Shown: piece after piece, positions 52,501-59,232 of the stretch
Layout of the letters: every line of letters starts with the position of its first letter
How positions within the stretch are numbered: the first letter of the stretch is position 1
NCBI RefSeq assembly: GCF_040436345.1
Contig: NC_133235.1
Location: forward strand, 23,708,660-23,772,659
DNA from: Pagrus major
Taxonomy: Eukaryota; Chordata; Actinopteri; Spariformes; Sparidae
DNA length: 64,000 nucleotides
Direction of reading: 5' to 3'
The notes under the pieces: generated by a model
Seen by the model: only the letters and a program-made list of their open reading frames with translations
Told to the model about the DNA's origin: nothing
The model's database searches: none
Translations under genes and position numbers: made by a program

Positions 52501-55277
52501 ATGAACCTCTAAAGGACACACAGGAAATGTTGCAGGTAGCTAAGAACTGCCCAAGGGAACAAAACCTGTATGAATAATCTATGTCTGCAGGGATCAAAGA
52601 AACTGGAAACTATGCTGGTGAACATTTTGAAATATTTCTCACCAAAACGTTATTTCGGTCAAAACGACATGAGACCAGCAAAATCTCAAGGTGAAATCCA
52701 TTTATACGAGTGGATTCACGGGCAGGAACAAAGTGCTATCTTCATGAATATTTCATGTTCAAAACTGGTGACCTTGTAGATTTGTGATAAAAAAGGCCAA
52801 GTAGAGCCAACAGCAAGCCATCCAAGTGCCCATTGAGCCAATGGAGAAACTAAGTGGAGGAAGCTACCATAGCTTATTTCTCTGCTCAGGAAAACTTTAC
52901 TATCAATATGTATTATAATACAAAATGTAGTGCCTCTAGTGCAAGAGCAATTTAATTAAATTATGTACAATAATGATAGCAGAAAACTTTGGGCGAGTAA
53001 ACAGCTCAGTGAAGATAACTGTTAAACAGACTGGATATGTAAATAGTGGTGTAGCGATGAAGTATTTTTGTAGGCTAACCCGGAAGTTAGCGTCGCCCTG
53101 GTTCCCTCCACAAAAAGTCAATGGGATTTTTGAATTGTATTTTTGAATAGCGCAGAAAATAAGCTCTTTGGCAAACACAAGCTTAGGATACTTACACGTT
53201 TTGTTCAGCAAGATAATCTTCACAGATGAACACCATTTTTGTGATTTTTGAAGCTAAAATGAAATCACTAGAAGTAAAAGTTGGGCTATAAACTGACAAC
53301 ATTGCGGTCGCATGACTTGAACGTCACCACCACTAAGCATCTTACTACACAATTACTATACACATTTTCTCTAAATTAATCAATTTACATGTTGTAAAGT
53401 TAGAGTTAGACTAGTTTGCAACTGAAGTTGGCCTGTACAGATGGACTAGTGAGTAGATGAGTCTCCCTGTACTGTTTGGGACGGTACCTTTTGAGGTGAT
53501 GGAAGGAGGTTGGTGGTGTTTCCAGTTCTGCTGAGGACTGGTCGCCGACACATTTTGCACCTAATGGTGGTCTGTCATTGTCAGACTTCAGGTAGCCGAA
53601 CTATTTCCAAATAACCGAAGTGGTGTGACCTTTCTTCGGTACCATTTCCTCGCACCCGGTGTCGAGTGGACACACACAGGTGGTCTCCGTCACTCTGAGT
53701 AGTTGTGAGTGGGAGGGGCCGGAAACATGCATCAACCGCATGCATCTGTTTCTCTGCTCTGTGATTGGCTGTTGGTGTAGTGTTTTCCAGGTAAAGGAAA
53801 ACGGACTCAAAAATAACTGTTTCGAAAATAAATGTCATAAATTTATCATTGTTATCGTGGAGAATTTTATCATGAAAATGGTAGAGATCGTTTTATCGCC
53901 CAGCCCCAGTTAAGCCTGTAGTAACCACAGACCTTATTTCAGGCATTTAACCGAAAACCCCTTCAAGAAACCCATAGACTTGAGACAAGGGAACCACGTG
54001 CAAAAATGCTAAGACTTCTGAGTTTTAGGACTACAGACTACACCAGGTAGTGCATCTTGCTAGAATATTAGCTGTTAACGTTAGCTCTCCTATATTACAT
54101 AAGTTATTGTGCATGCAATGAAAGAAATCCATATAAATTGTGTTGTTAAACATGTAAATAGCTTACCCAATGAACAGTCTTCCCCGAAAAAGCCTTCATC
54201 ACAGATGCACTGGCCATCCACACACCGGCCGTTACCGACGCAGTCATTGGGACACTTCTGGATGCTGCAATCCTCGCCGGTGAAGTGCGGGAAACACACA
54301 CATTTTCCATCCACGCAGTGTCCCTTGTCGTTGCAGTTGTCTGGACACATCAGCTGGCTGCAGTCCTCACCTGTGTAGCCTTGGTGGCACACACACTTCC
54401 CATCCACACACCGGCCGTTGTCATTGCACTCGTCTGGGCAGGAGGACACCGAGCAATCTGGGCCTTCCCATCCCGGGTTACAGAGGCAGCTGCATGTGTC
54501 GTGTTGGTAGGTACCATGGCCACTACAGCTTGTGTCCACTCCTTGAGAAAAAATAATTGAAAAGGTGTTATAGTGTGCTTGTTAGGTAAATAATTCATAG
54601 GTACACATGCTAGTTATTTAGCATATTCCTTCTAAGTATACTAAATATAAATTACCAACTAACTAGCTTCCTGCCCACAGCAATCTCCTATTTCCACTTG
54701 TTCACCCTTAACTGTGGGTCAGGAGTTGCTTACCTGCAGCACCACCTCTTCCACAACATCCCTGAGTGCACTGGGTCTTCAGGTAGTTGACTTCTTCCTC
54801 TAGCCCATTGACCCTGTATAAGAGTGACTTGAAGCTTTCCGACTCGGCACAGTCACACGTTGGTGTCTGCAGCCTGATGTTGTGTCGAAAGATGATGTCG
54901 TTCTCTCCATTCGTAGTGGTCTCTGTCTGCAGACCTGCAAAATGTGATTTGTAGATGCACTGTAATGGGTCACATTGCTTACACACAATTATACAGGATA
55001 TTTATTATAATATGAATTCTTTCTACTTTCATTTGTCATTTGCATTCCCTATTGTTCAGATATTTCATTTTTGTTTATGACCTGTGTCACCCTGGTTTGG
55101 CAGACGCTCGAGTTTACAGCTGTTGGTCCCCGGGATGTCGATTTTGTAGACGTGGCTGAAGGTGACTCCCTGCTCTGGGGCTGAGGGGTCCGGGTGGTTG
55201 TTGGTGGAGCTGACAGGTGACATGGTGCAGAACAGGGCCAGCAGGCACAGGGCCCTCCACAGGAGTTTGGTGGTCAT
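17420..55277 (-). CDS. tnn: tenascin-W / tenascin-N, complete 20-coding-exon gene
   Basis: Secreted oligomeric extracellular-matrix glycoprotein of the tenascin family. Coding exons from 5' to 3': 55277-55082, 54934-54734, 54541-54167, 46163-46030, 45947-45818, 43333-43151, 41727-41638, 33416-33153, 31233-30970, 30176-29913, 29184-28921, 28074-27811, 26058-25798, 23774-23644, 21963-21825, 21685-21534, 20895-20799, 20688-20524, 19367-19204, 17569-17420. They total 3888 nt: 1295 residues plus TAA. Every intron is GT-AG with compatible phases. Domains: signal peptide 1-24, CxC and coiled coil about 66-132, 3.5 EGF repeats 133-257, nine FNIII domains 257-1053, fibrinogen globe 1054-about 1272, basic tail. 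Tenascin-R has 4.5 EGF repeats and tenascin-W 3.5; that and the convergent KIAA0040 neighbour support tnn. Published tenascin-W proteins vary in FNIII number through copies of the third domain. No RGD was seen; KGD occurs in FN1 and FN3. The 5' UTR exon(s) and promoter are not located. Confidence 0.93.
17570..19203 (-). other. tnn intron 19
   Basis: 1.6 kb, between the last two fibrinogen exons. No exon, RNA or mobile element recognised. A short AT palindrome lies near 19004-19030. Confidence 0.5.
19204..19367 (-). CDS. tnn: tnn coding exon 19: fibrinogen domain, calcium-site region
   Basis: Residues 1192-1246. Contains [20 protein letters not shown] with the DxDND calcium-binding segment and the NCALAH...NCHLAN cysteine pair, then [10 protein letters not shown]. 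Acceptor atccacag in phase 1, donor ATG|GTGAGT in phase 0. Confidence 0.96.
19368..20523 (-). other. tnn intron 18
   Basis: 1.2 kb. Pyrimidine-rich stretch at 19580-19870; nothing else recognised. Confidence 0.5.
20524..20688 (-). CDS. tnn: tnn coding exon 18: fibrinogen domain
   Basis: Residues 1137-1191. Starts [20 protein letters not shown], then [10 protein letters not shown] and IGKYSGTAG, the core beta-sheet of the globe. Acceptor cctcag, donor GCAG|GTGGGC; phase 1-1. Confidence 0.95.
20799..20895 (-). CDS. tnn: tnn coding exon 17: fibrinogen domain
   Basis: Residues 1105-1136. [16 protein letters not shown] and [15 protein letters not shown] match the conserved fibrinogen-like block; NMT is a potential N-glycosylation site. 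Acceptor gctttcag in phase 0, donor CTTG|GTGAGC in phase 1. Confidence 0.95.
20998..21425. repeat. probable DNA-transposon-derived repeat in tnn intron 16
   Basis: Phrases such as tttcaagttgggacagaag and ctggaacatcccacaggt followed by an aacaggttcactgg stretch resemble a common fish repeat. The ends are not resolved. Not coding for tnn: the flanking exon junctions at 20895 and 21534 join in frame without it. Confidence 0.45.
21534..21685 (-). CDS. tnn: tnn coding exon 16: fibrinogen domain start
   Basis: Residues 1054-1104. Reads [20 protein letters not shown], then [10 protein letters not shown] and [13 protein letters not shown], the N-terminal subdomain of a fibrinogen-like globe with its first disulphide pair. 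Acceptor ccctag, donor CTG|GTACGA in phase 0. Confidence 0.95.
21825..21963 (-). CDS. tnn: tnn coding exon 15: FNIII-9, second half
   Basis: Residues 1008-1053. Starts [20 protein letters not shown], then [17 protein letters not shown]. Acceptor ttgttgtcag in phase 0; donor AACAG|GTCTGT in phase 1. Confidence 0.92.
22624..23520. mobile_element. hAT-like MITE, about 0.9 kb, in tnn intron 14
   Basis: Left end caatggtggaagaa and right end (reverse complement) ctgtggtgtaatg. Near the right end the body carries ctcaagtaaagtacaagtac, a hallmark of a very common fish repeat. Flanking octamers accacaac (22616-22623) and acaacaac (23521-23528) match 7 of 8. No transposase ORF. Confidence 0.72.
23644..23774 (-). 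CDS. tnn: tnn coding exon 14: FNIII-9, first half
   Basis: Residues 964-1007. Reads [20 protein letters not shown], then [20 protein letters not shown]. Acceptor atccacag in phase 1; donor GAG|GTACTT in phase 0. This is the split architecture of the last FNIII domain, matching FN1. Confidence 0.92.
23775..25797 (-). other. tnn intron 13 (FNIII-8 to FNIII-9)
   Basis: 2.0 kb between symmetric FNIII-8 and split FNIII-9. I see no exon, simple repeat of note or recognisable mobile element. Confidence 0.5.
25798..26058 (-). CDS. tnn: tnn coding exon 13: FNIII-8
   Basis: Residues 877-963, 261 nt, phase 1-1. Reads [55 protein letters not shown]. It is one codon shorter than its siblings (SSELPVG versus SSGEIPVG). 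No upstream ATG lies in frame, so it is easily missed in a plain ORF scan. Acceptor cctctag, donor GACAG|GTTAAT. Confidence 0.93.
26059..27810 (-). other. tnn intron 12 (FNIII-7 to FNIII-8)
   Basis: 1.75 kb. The start next to FNIII-8 has only faint similarity to the equivalent position in introns 9-11, so FNIII-8 is an older copy. Contains an unclassified repeat-like stretch at about 26745-27120 and a LINE 3' tail. Confidence 0.5.
27280..27575 (+). mobile_element. degenerate LINE 3' end
   Basis: The segment gtctgggctgctttgc...cgtgacccgcataag...agatggatgaac resembles the common 3' terminus of fish non-LTR retrotransposons, where a gacccg..ataagcgg motif is followed by a short GATG-type tail. 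Too short and decayed to name a clade. Confidence 0.55.
27811..28074 (-). CDS. tnn: tnn coding exon 12: FNIII-7
   Basis: Residues 789-876, 264 nt, phase 1-1. Near-identical to FNIII-6, with about three changes (EGSGG, LTSLRPG, RKIST). Donor GACAG|GTCTCA. It is the downstream end of the recent tandem block: the sequence 3' of it on the minus strand is clearly more diverged from the other copies. Confidence 0.95.
28183..28631. mobile_element. inverted-repeat (foldback) MITE-like element, copy 1 in intron 11
   Basis: Bounded by gtggggcttttcca on the left and its near complement tggaaaagccccac on the right. Inside, further blocks pair in inverse order (ctagcgcagtta / aactaacgcggc; tttccatcacaa / taatggaaatg). 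This copy keeps about 50 bp near 28286-28335 that the other two lack. Family not certain; the form suggests a non-autonomous DNA transposon. Confidence 0.6.
28921..29184 (-). CDS. tnn: tnn coding exon 11: FNIII-6
   Basis: Residues 701-788, 264 nt, phase 1-1. Near-identical copy of FNIII-5 and FNIII-7, with the same acceptor and donor context. Its 3' nucleotides share variants with FNIII-4 (ctccccttgacgg on the plus strand) and not with FNIII-5 or FNIII-7. Confidence 0.95.
29293..29687. mobile_element. inverted-repeat MITE-like element, copy 2 in intron 10
   Basis: Same element as at 28183-28631, with the internal deletion. Ends gtggggctttt and aaaagccccac. It lies at the same place relative to the exons, so it was duplicated with the exon-intron unit and not inserted independently. 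Confidence 0.6.
29913..30176 (-). CDS. tnn: tnn coding exon 10: FNIII-5
   Basis: Residues 613-700, 264 nt, phase 1-1. Contains [19 protein letters not shown] and [14 protein letters not shown]. It differs from FNIII-6 by only two residues (V to I, Q to R) in my reading. Acceptor cttctag, donor GACAG|GTCTCA. Confidence 0.95.
30285..30680. mobile_element. inverted-repeat MITE-like element, copy 3 in intron 9
   Basis: Third copy at the equivalent intron position, also the shorter form. The short plus-strand ORFs inside these three copies (starting 28494, 29565, 30558) are parts of the element and not genes. Confidence 0.6.
30970..31233 (-). CDS. tnn: tnn coding exon 9: FNIII-4
   Basis: Residues 525-612, 264 nt, phase 1-1. 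The 5' part ([31 protein letters not shown]) is distinct. The 3' part (plus-strand 30970 to about 31072) is nearly identical to FNIII-6, so the exon is a chimera at nucleotide level. Acceptor catgcag, donor GACAG|GTCTCA. Confidence 0.93.
31234..33152 (-). other. tnn intron 8 (FNIII-3 to FNIII-4)
   Basis: 1.9 kb. It lacks the inverted-repeat element carried by introns 9-11 and is not a copy of them. This places the upstream edge of the recent tandem block inside exon 9. AT-rich, nothing else recognised. Confidence 0.5.
33153..33416 (-). CDS. tnn: tnn coding exon 8: FNIII-3 (single-exon type)
   Basis: Residues 437-524, 264 nt, symmetric phase 1-1. Starts [20 protein letters not shown]; has [19 protein letters not shown] and [18 protein letters not shown]. 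The sequence is more diverged than FN5-FN7, so this is an older member of the array. It carries KGD in the F-G loop. Confidence 0.93.
35161..35496 (+). mobile_element. short TIR element in tnn intron 7
   Basis: Left acctcggccaagg and right ccttggcggaggt are inverted copies with one mismatch in 13. The body has a ggtt tetramer run and attacacaaaaagtactgaa, typical of a widespread fish repeat. A reverse-orientation partial copy lies at 55535-55703. Confidence 0.7.
35719..35800 (+). repeat. (CA)n microsatellite in tnn intron 7
   Basis: Perfect tract of about 41 repeats. Confidence 0.97.
37560..37912. repeat. probable interspersed repeat, family unknown
   Basis: Two diverged internal copies of a phrase (aatttaaggaaattccttcg near 37668; gaagaaattccctcaatg near 37811), each followed by a ...ttctgagat / ttcttgagat... 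motif about 15 bp on. The style, ending in ggacagacaaccctcagg, is familiar from fish genomes, but I cannot name the family. Confidence 0.45.
38531..38605. repeat. CA/TG palindromic microsatellite
   Basis: agaatcactcacacacac on the left is complemented by gtgtgtgtgattct on the right around an AT-rich centre (tatactgtatgtata), so the tract can fold into a hairpin. Confidence 0.85.
40437..40523 (+). repeat. mixed (CA)n/(CG)n tract
   Basis: Alternating pyrimidine-purine run of about 87 bp with two CG-rich blocks (acgcgcgcgc and gcgcgcgcgc types) before a long CA run. Confidence 0.96.
41638..41727 (-). CDS. tnn: tnn coding exon 7: FNIII-2, last part
   Basis: Residues 407-436, 90 nt. [17 protein letters not shown] is the classic FNIII F-G strand sequence. 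Acceptor ttttgtgcag, donor CACAG|GTCAGT, phase 1-1. This split position differs from that in FN1 and FN9, which are interrupted in phase 0. Confidence 0.9.
42123..42711. mobile_element. TIR MITE in tnn intron 6
   Basis: Left taaaggtacactatgcag and right (reverse complement) ttaaaggtatactatgca match over about 17 bp with one mismatch. 589 bp, no transposase. Target duplication not resolved. Confidence 0.7.
43151..43333 (-). CDS. tnn: tnn coding exon 6: FNIII-2, first part
   Basis: Residues 346-406. Reads [18 protein letters not shown] with [20 protein letters not shown] and an acidic loop (GEEEEL). Acceptor ccctcccag, donor TGG|GTAAGT, phase 1-1. Confidence 0.9.
43930..44529. mobile_element. 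hAT-like MITE of the cagtggtgg type, interrupted
   Basis: The right end ctaccactg (to 44529) and the body (attactcaagtaaagcaaa) match the family at 22624 and 61290. The left limit is approximate. It is interrupted by another TIR element at 44113-44396. Confidence 0.55.
44113..44396. mobile_element. TIR MITE nested in an older MITE
   Basis: Left taaaggggcaatatgta and right (reverse complement) ttaaaggtgcaacttgta form imperfect terminal inverted repeats. Older-element sequence resumes directly after it. A partial end of the same type lies near 9800-9826. Confidence 0.65.
44987..45511. repeat. intronic direct repeat, copy 1 (3' side of FNIII-1)
   Basis: About 520 bp, clearly similar throughout to 46831-47305. 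Shared blocks include agccatttccttgtcgtt, taatgacagacctcagcttg and catttgtgcatgaat. Same orientation as copy 2, in intron 5. No inverted termini or ORF. Confidence 0.85.
45818..45947 (-). CDS. tnn: tnn coding exon 5: FNIII-1, second half
   Basis: Residues 303-345. Starts [18 protein letters not shown] and contains the Y-V-V-Y-A strand pattern of an FNIII second half, ending KIEATTG. Acceptor caacccag, phase 0; donor CACAG|GTGAGT, phase 1. The 82-bp intron to exon 4 is the shortest in the gene. Confidence 0.9.
46030..46163 (-). CDS. tnn: tnn coding exon 4: FNIII-1, first half
   Basis: Residues 258-302. Reads [19 protein letters not shown] and then [17 protein letters not shown], an FNIII A-C strand pattern with the conserved Trp and Tyr. 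Starts in phase 1 and ends in phase 0 (CAA|GTATGT). It contains KGD rather than RGD. Confidence 0.9.
46831..47305. repeat. intronic direct repeat, copy 2 (5' side of FNIII-1)
   Basis: Second copy in intron 3, about 475 bp, about 1.85 kb from copy 1. The two copies bracket the two FNIII-1 exons (45818-46163). Several small indels separate them, so the duplication is much older than the FN5-FN7 one. Confidence 0.85.
48757..48844. repeat. 88-bp hairpin in tnn intron 3
   Basis: gtagtgtgtcccctgagagt (48757 on) pairs with the complement ending ggacacaccac at 48844. Arms are about 29 bp with a few mismatches, and the loop itself contains a gtaag...cttac pair. Confidence 0.8.
50721..51087. mobile_element. 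hAT-superfamily MITE with perfect 8-bp target duplication
   Basis: 367 bp. Terminal inverted repeats cagggctgcac / gtgcagccctg are perfect over 11 bp. They are flanked by identical octamers atatcagc at 50713-50720 and 51088-51095. The 8-bp duplication and CAGGG ends are diagnostic of hAT. AT-rich, no transposase. Confidence 0.92.
53035..53330. repeat. possible interspersed repeat fragment
   Basis: Contains taacccggaagttagcgtcg, agtcaatgggatttttgaat and cttacacgttttgttcagc, which together resemble a repeat seen in other fish sequences. No terminal structure found. Confidence 0.33.
54167..54541 (-). CDS. tnn: tnn coding exon 3: 3.5 EGF-like repeats
   Basis: Residues 133-257, 375 nt. One partial repeat ([15 protein letters not shown]) is followed by three tenascin-type EGF repeats with the repeated pattern [11 protein letters not shown]...GEDCS. 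All are in one exon, as is typical of tenascins. The count of 3.5 is the tenascin-W signature. Acceptor ttctcaag, donor TTGG|GTAAGC, phase 1-1. Confidence 0.95.
54734..54934 (-). CDS. tnn: tnn coding exon 2: oligomerisation region
   Basis: Residues 66-132. Contains the CDC cysteine pair followed by heptads ([19 protein letters not shown]) and a Cys cluster (QGCCGRGG). In tenascins this region forms three-stranded coiled coils that disulphide-link into hexamers. Acceptor ttttgcag, donor CTGCAG|GTAAGC, phase 1 on both sides. Confidence 0.92.
55082..55277 (-). CDS. tnn: tnn coding exon 1: signal peptide and N-terminus
   Basis: Residues 1-65 plus one base. ATG at 55277-55275; a preceding tctctag acceptor puts the exon edge at 55279, so at least one non-coding exon lies upstream. 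A hydrophobic core ([12 protein letters not shown]) ending near VSS/TNN fits a cleaved signal peptide of about 24 residues. It is followed by the tenascin-type motif [13 protein letters not shown]. The donor CAG|GTCATA leaves phase 1. A longer ORF reading 5' of the ATG crosses the acceptor and is not used. Confidence 0.9.
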
Positions 55278-55534
55278 GACTAGAGGACAAGATAAGAGCA
55301 GATCATTGTTCATTTTTAATAAAATACACTTATTTATTAGTACTCCAAGAGATAGATGTGAAGATAGCCTATAGCTGCCGTGTTTGTGTAGTATTGAGCT
55401 GGAGTCTGGAGATAATTAGCTTAGCTTAGCATAAGAGAGGAAGCAGCGGCGTTTCTTGTTGTCAATATGATGACAAGAATCCAGGAAGTAAATGTTAAAG
55501 ACTTGAAAAAATTCCCGTATCTGTCCTTTCATTC

Positions 55535-55703
55535 GGATCCGCGCTAAAAGTTAAAGGGGTCTATTTTGACCCAGACTCATCCTCCAATCAAGTTTGGTGG
55601 AAATCCGTTTTGTAGTTTTTGTGTAATCCTGATGACAAACCAACCAACCAACCAACCAACCAACTAATAAATAAACAAACATAACCTCCTTGGCGGAAGT
55701 AAA
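55535..55703 (-). mobile_element. partial reverse copy of the 35161 TIR element
   Basis: Carries the complement of the same body (gtggaaatccgttttgtag, gtgtaatcctgatgacaaac), a caac tetramer run and the end cctccttggcgg. Located about 300 bp upstream of the first coding exon of tnn. Confidence 0.65.
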
Positions 55704-55966
55704 AATTTGATCCAACATGTTTATAATTGAGCTTTAAAAGCACTGACTGGTGTTTTTTTGTTTTTTTTTTACTTTTGAGAGAGCCATTAGATCTGTTTAC
55801 CACTGCTTCCAGTCTTCATGTTAGGCTAGGACATAAGAGGTACCAATCTTAGTGTTCAACTCTCAAGAATTTGTTTAACTTCAGGAAAAAAAAACATTGT
55901 GGTAGAAGGTAAACTAATCGAGGCAAATTAAATGCTCATAAACATATTTCTCAAAAATTATAATTA

Positions 55967-55984
55967 TTTATATATATATTTATA

Positions 55985-56034
<50 letters not shown>

Positions 56035-56035
56035 C
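55967..56035. repeat. (TA)n microsatellite
   Basis: TA run with a few TTTA interruptions, 0.7 kb upstream of the first coding tnn exon. Confidence 0.95.
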
Positions 56036-56438
56036 ACAACAGATATGTCAGTACCAAAAAAACTAAACTCCTCACTGCTGTCTGTTGAGCAGATCAAAAT
56101 CACTTCCACAGTCTCACAGTGGCATGACACAGTGCTTCATATGGAGATTAAATATATATTCCATCTGTTATTTTAATGTGAGTTTATAGATTTTGCAGAG
56201 ATTGTATCTTTGGCATGTACAATGTCTAACAGACTACCGAAACTGTAGATGTTTGTCGTCATGGCTGACTGGACCTAAGTCTCCAGGTTGGAAAAGGTCA
56301 CGTTTGTACTTTCACGTCAATGTTTTATAGAGAACTGTGGACAGAAATACTATCTGGACAATGCATAAGTTACATTACACTCAGTGGGGCATGCTGCTGT
56401 ATATTTAATCTCAGGAAACCTGAACCATCATGTCACTG

Positions 56439-56439
56439 T

Positions 56440-56518
<79 letters not shown>
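56439..56518 (+). repeat. (GT)n microsatellite
   Basis: Perfect tract of about 40 repeats, 1.2 kb upstream of the tnn start codon. Confidence 0.97.
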
Positions 56519-56520
<2 letters not shown>

Positions 56521-58263
56521 GGGCTCTCATTCCACCGTATGGCAGCAGAAAGTGAACAGTCATCACTTTGCCAGAGATCCTTTTGCTATAAACCATAAAT
56601 TGCGCTCAGTCAGGCGTTTCAGAGCTTCAGAGAGTGCAGCAACTTGTCCTCATTGATGATGTCATTGTGTCTAATGACAGTGATGTCATGTGAACTTAAA
56701 CCTTGCAGCGGCTTCCCCAAGGAATTAGGAAAATTACATGCTGTCAAAAATAGTAGGCCTGTTATAACCTTCAGAAGGTCTTTTTTTTCGGACTTTGGTC
56801 TGAATTTAAAAGTTTGAATTGTGGCAGAAGGAACTTCTGACCTAACTGCGCTAAGCTTGTGTGGTCTATGGAAATACAAAACCTCTAGAAGGGTGACTTA
56901 AAGCTCTGTAATAAAGTGTTGGGGGCCCTGCTATAATGCTTGACAGCTGGAAAACTCCATATACATACAGTAGCATAAATGCTTCAGTAAATCCATGGGA
57001 TTTCTTTGAAATCATACAGGATTATTGAATGGAATATGCATGCGCTGCAAAACCCCAATGTTGTTGGTTCACATTCGTAACCAAAGAAGACAGTCTTTGA
57101 CATTGTGACTCATTCTGAGCAAAGAGCGCTTCAGTTGGAACTATAAAAGTTGAATAAATATATGTTTTTTGTTCAGTTTTGTAAATGTATTCTGTTATGC
57201 TGATGTTTCTAACCCAAACATTTCCTCATTGAGCATCAAAGAGTAAAACAGATGGAAAAGACGAAAATGTGCATAGAGAGAAACAGATCCTATAAATCCC
57301 ACTGGACACTGTGTGAGCATTGGCAGAACATTAAAATGTCAACAAGTGGACATAAAGCCTGCCAATCCTCCAACTGCCATTATGATGCCATTATCATATT
57401 AACAGAGATTCTGTGCAGGGAGAATATCTGACCTTTTCAATAGCTAAAGTGGAAAGCTACTTTACTTTTTTTCAGTAAAGTAAACTTTGGCTTCTTCTTC
57501 ACCCTGTGATGATTTACGCAGGGTGTAACTCAAGTACTTCTGTGACTGAAAAGCCTCTGGTCCTTTTTTAGGGAGACGAATAGATGTATAATTACCGCAA
57601 CCTGTTTCTAACAATTCCAAACTCAACATGGCTGACCTTGTTTGGTTATTTTAGCTGTTGCTGGTCGAAAGCTTGAGGTCGGAGACTGGTGCCAATGCAA
57701 GAAACCCAAGCTATGACATCACTTGGTAATTGCTTTTTTTGACCCAATGTGGTGGCCAAAGCCTTAGTAGGTGTTTTATCAGTGGCCAAGAGATGAGGTA
57801 AAAGAGACATTAGGGGATGGAAAGAGATTGGAAAGTAAGGGGAAAGGGCGATGAAAAAACTAAAAAGTAAGAGAGATTAAGTGAGTGAGAAAGAGTGAAG
57901 AGGTGATAGAGGGAGTGATGGAGAGAGTGTGTTTGAATCAGTGACAGCCTAGCAGTTAGCCACATTATAGACAGTATACTATAACCATGTGGAATGTCAC
58001 TGAGCACTGACGCGCAGAGATGCTTAACAAGCATGTTTATAGCTCCCTGTCAAGATTTTATTTGATGCTCCCGGTCTTCAGGCCCTTTTCTTATTTCTCT
58101 TGGAGGAGATAGTACTGTGACCTTCCAAGCATAGCAGAGGGCCACCACTGACTGCTGAGAATGTCCCGGTGTGGGTAAGAAAGGCAGATGGAGAGATTAA
58201 GAGAGATTAAGAGAGTGGAAATGGGGAATAGAGAGGGACATGAGTCAGTAACATTTTAGAAAT

Positions 58264-59232
58264 GCTGCTGGATGGGTAGATGATGGGTGGATGGGTAGAA
58301 GAATAGTTAGATGGATAGAGAAATGGACAATATTTTTAGTGATCAATGGATGGATGATGGACAGGTGGATGGACAAACGGATGGATGGATAAACAGATGG
58401 ATGGAGGGATGGATGGATGGTTAATTATATTAGTTGGTCAATTAATTAATGAATAAGTACAGTATATCGATGCTTAAATGAAAGGGTTAATGAATGAAGA
58501 GATTAATGACTGTTAAATGTGTAGACAGGTGTATGAATGGACAGTTGGATGGATGGATGGATGTGTGGAGGAATGAATGTAGGATATATGGAGTTTTTGG
58601 GTTAATGAATGAATGGATACGTGGAGGATATATGGGTTTGATAGATGGGTGGAGCAAAACATAGAAAGATGACAAAAGGATGGATGAATGGATATATGGA
58701 TGGATGGATGGATAGATAGACCAATGGATGGGCCAATGAATGGATGGATGAACCAATGGCTGGAGGAACGAATGGACCAATAATGGATGGATAGATGGAT
58801 GGACCGATGGATGGATGGATGGATGGACCAATGATGGATGGACCGATGGATGGATGGATGAACCAATGGATGGATGAATGAATGGACCAATGATGGATGG
58901 ATGGATGGATGGATGGATGGACCAATGACGGATGGACCAATGATGGATGGATGGATGGATGGACCAATGATGGATGGATGGATGGATGGATGGATGGATG
59001 GATGGATGGATGGATGGATGGATGGGTGGACCAATGACGGATGGACCAATGATGGATGGATGGACCAATGACGGATGGACCAATGATGGATGGATGGATG
59101 GATGGACCAATGATGGATGGATGGATGGATGGATGGATGGATGGATGGATGGACCAATGACGGATGGACCAATGATGGATGGATGGATAGATGGACCAAT
59201 GGATGGACCAATGGATGAAGGGATGGATCGAA
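58264..59232 (+). repeat. (GGAT)n array with higher-order structure
   Basis: Roughly 1 kb of TGGA/GATG tetramer, degenerate at its left edge and purer from 58780. It is broken regularly by accaatg units. Long ORFs across it (HPSI-type translations on minus, DGWM-type on plus) come from the tetramer alone. Confidence 0.96.

Larger units (their letters stand above)
46164..54166 (-). other. tnn intron 3 (EGF to FNIII-1), 8.0 kb
   Basis: No coding exon seen. Contains one copy of the intronic direct repeat (46831-47305), a hairpin (48757-48844), a hAT MITE (50721-51087), a candidate interspersed repeat near 53035-53330, and a possible MITE end near 53830-53908 (atcgcccagcccca). A long intron at this position could hold regulatory elements; none can be named. 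Confidence 0.6.

Noticed and set aside
17420..55277. Assignment as tenascin-R or tenascin-C
   Set aside because: Tenascin-R has 4.5 EGF repeats and tenascin-C many more. This gene has 3.5 and neighbours KIAA0040 in convergent orientation.
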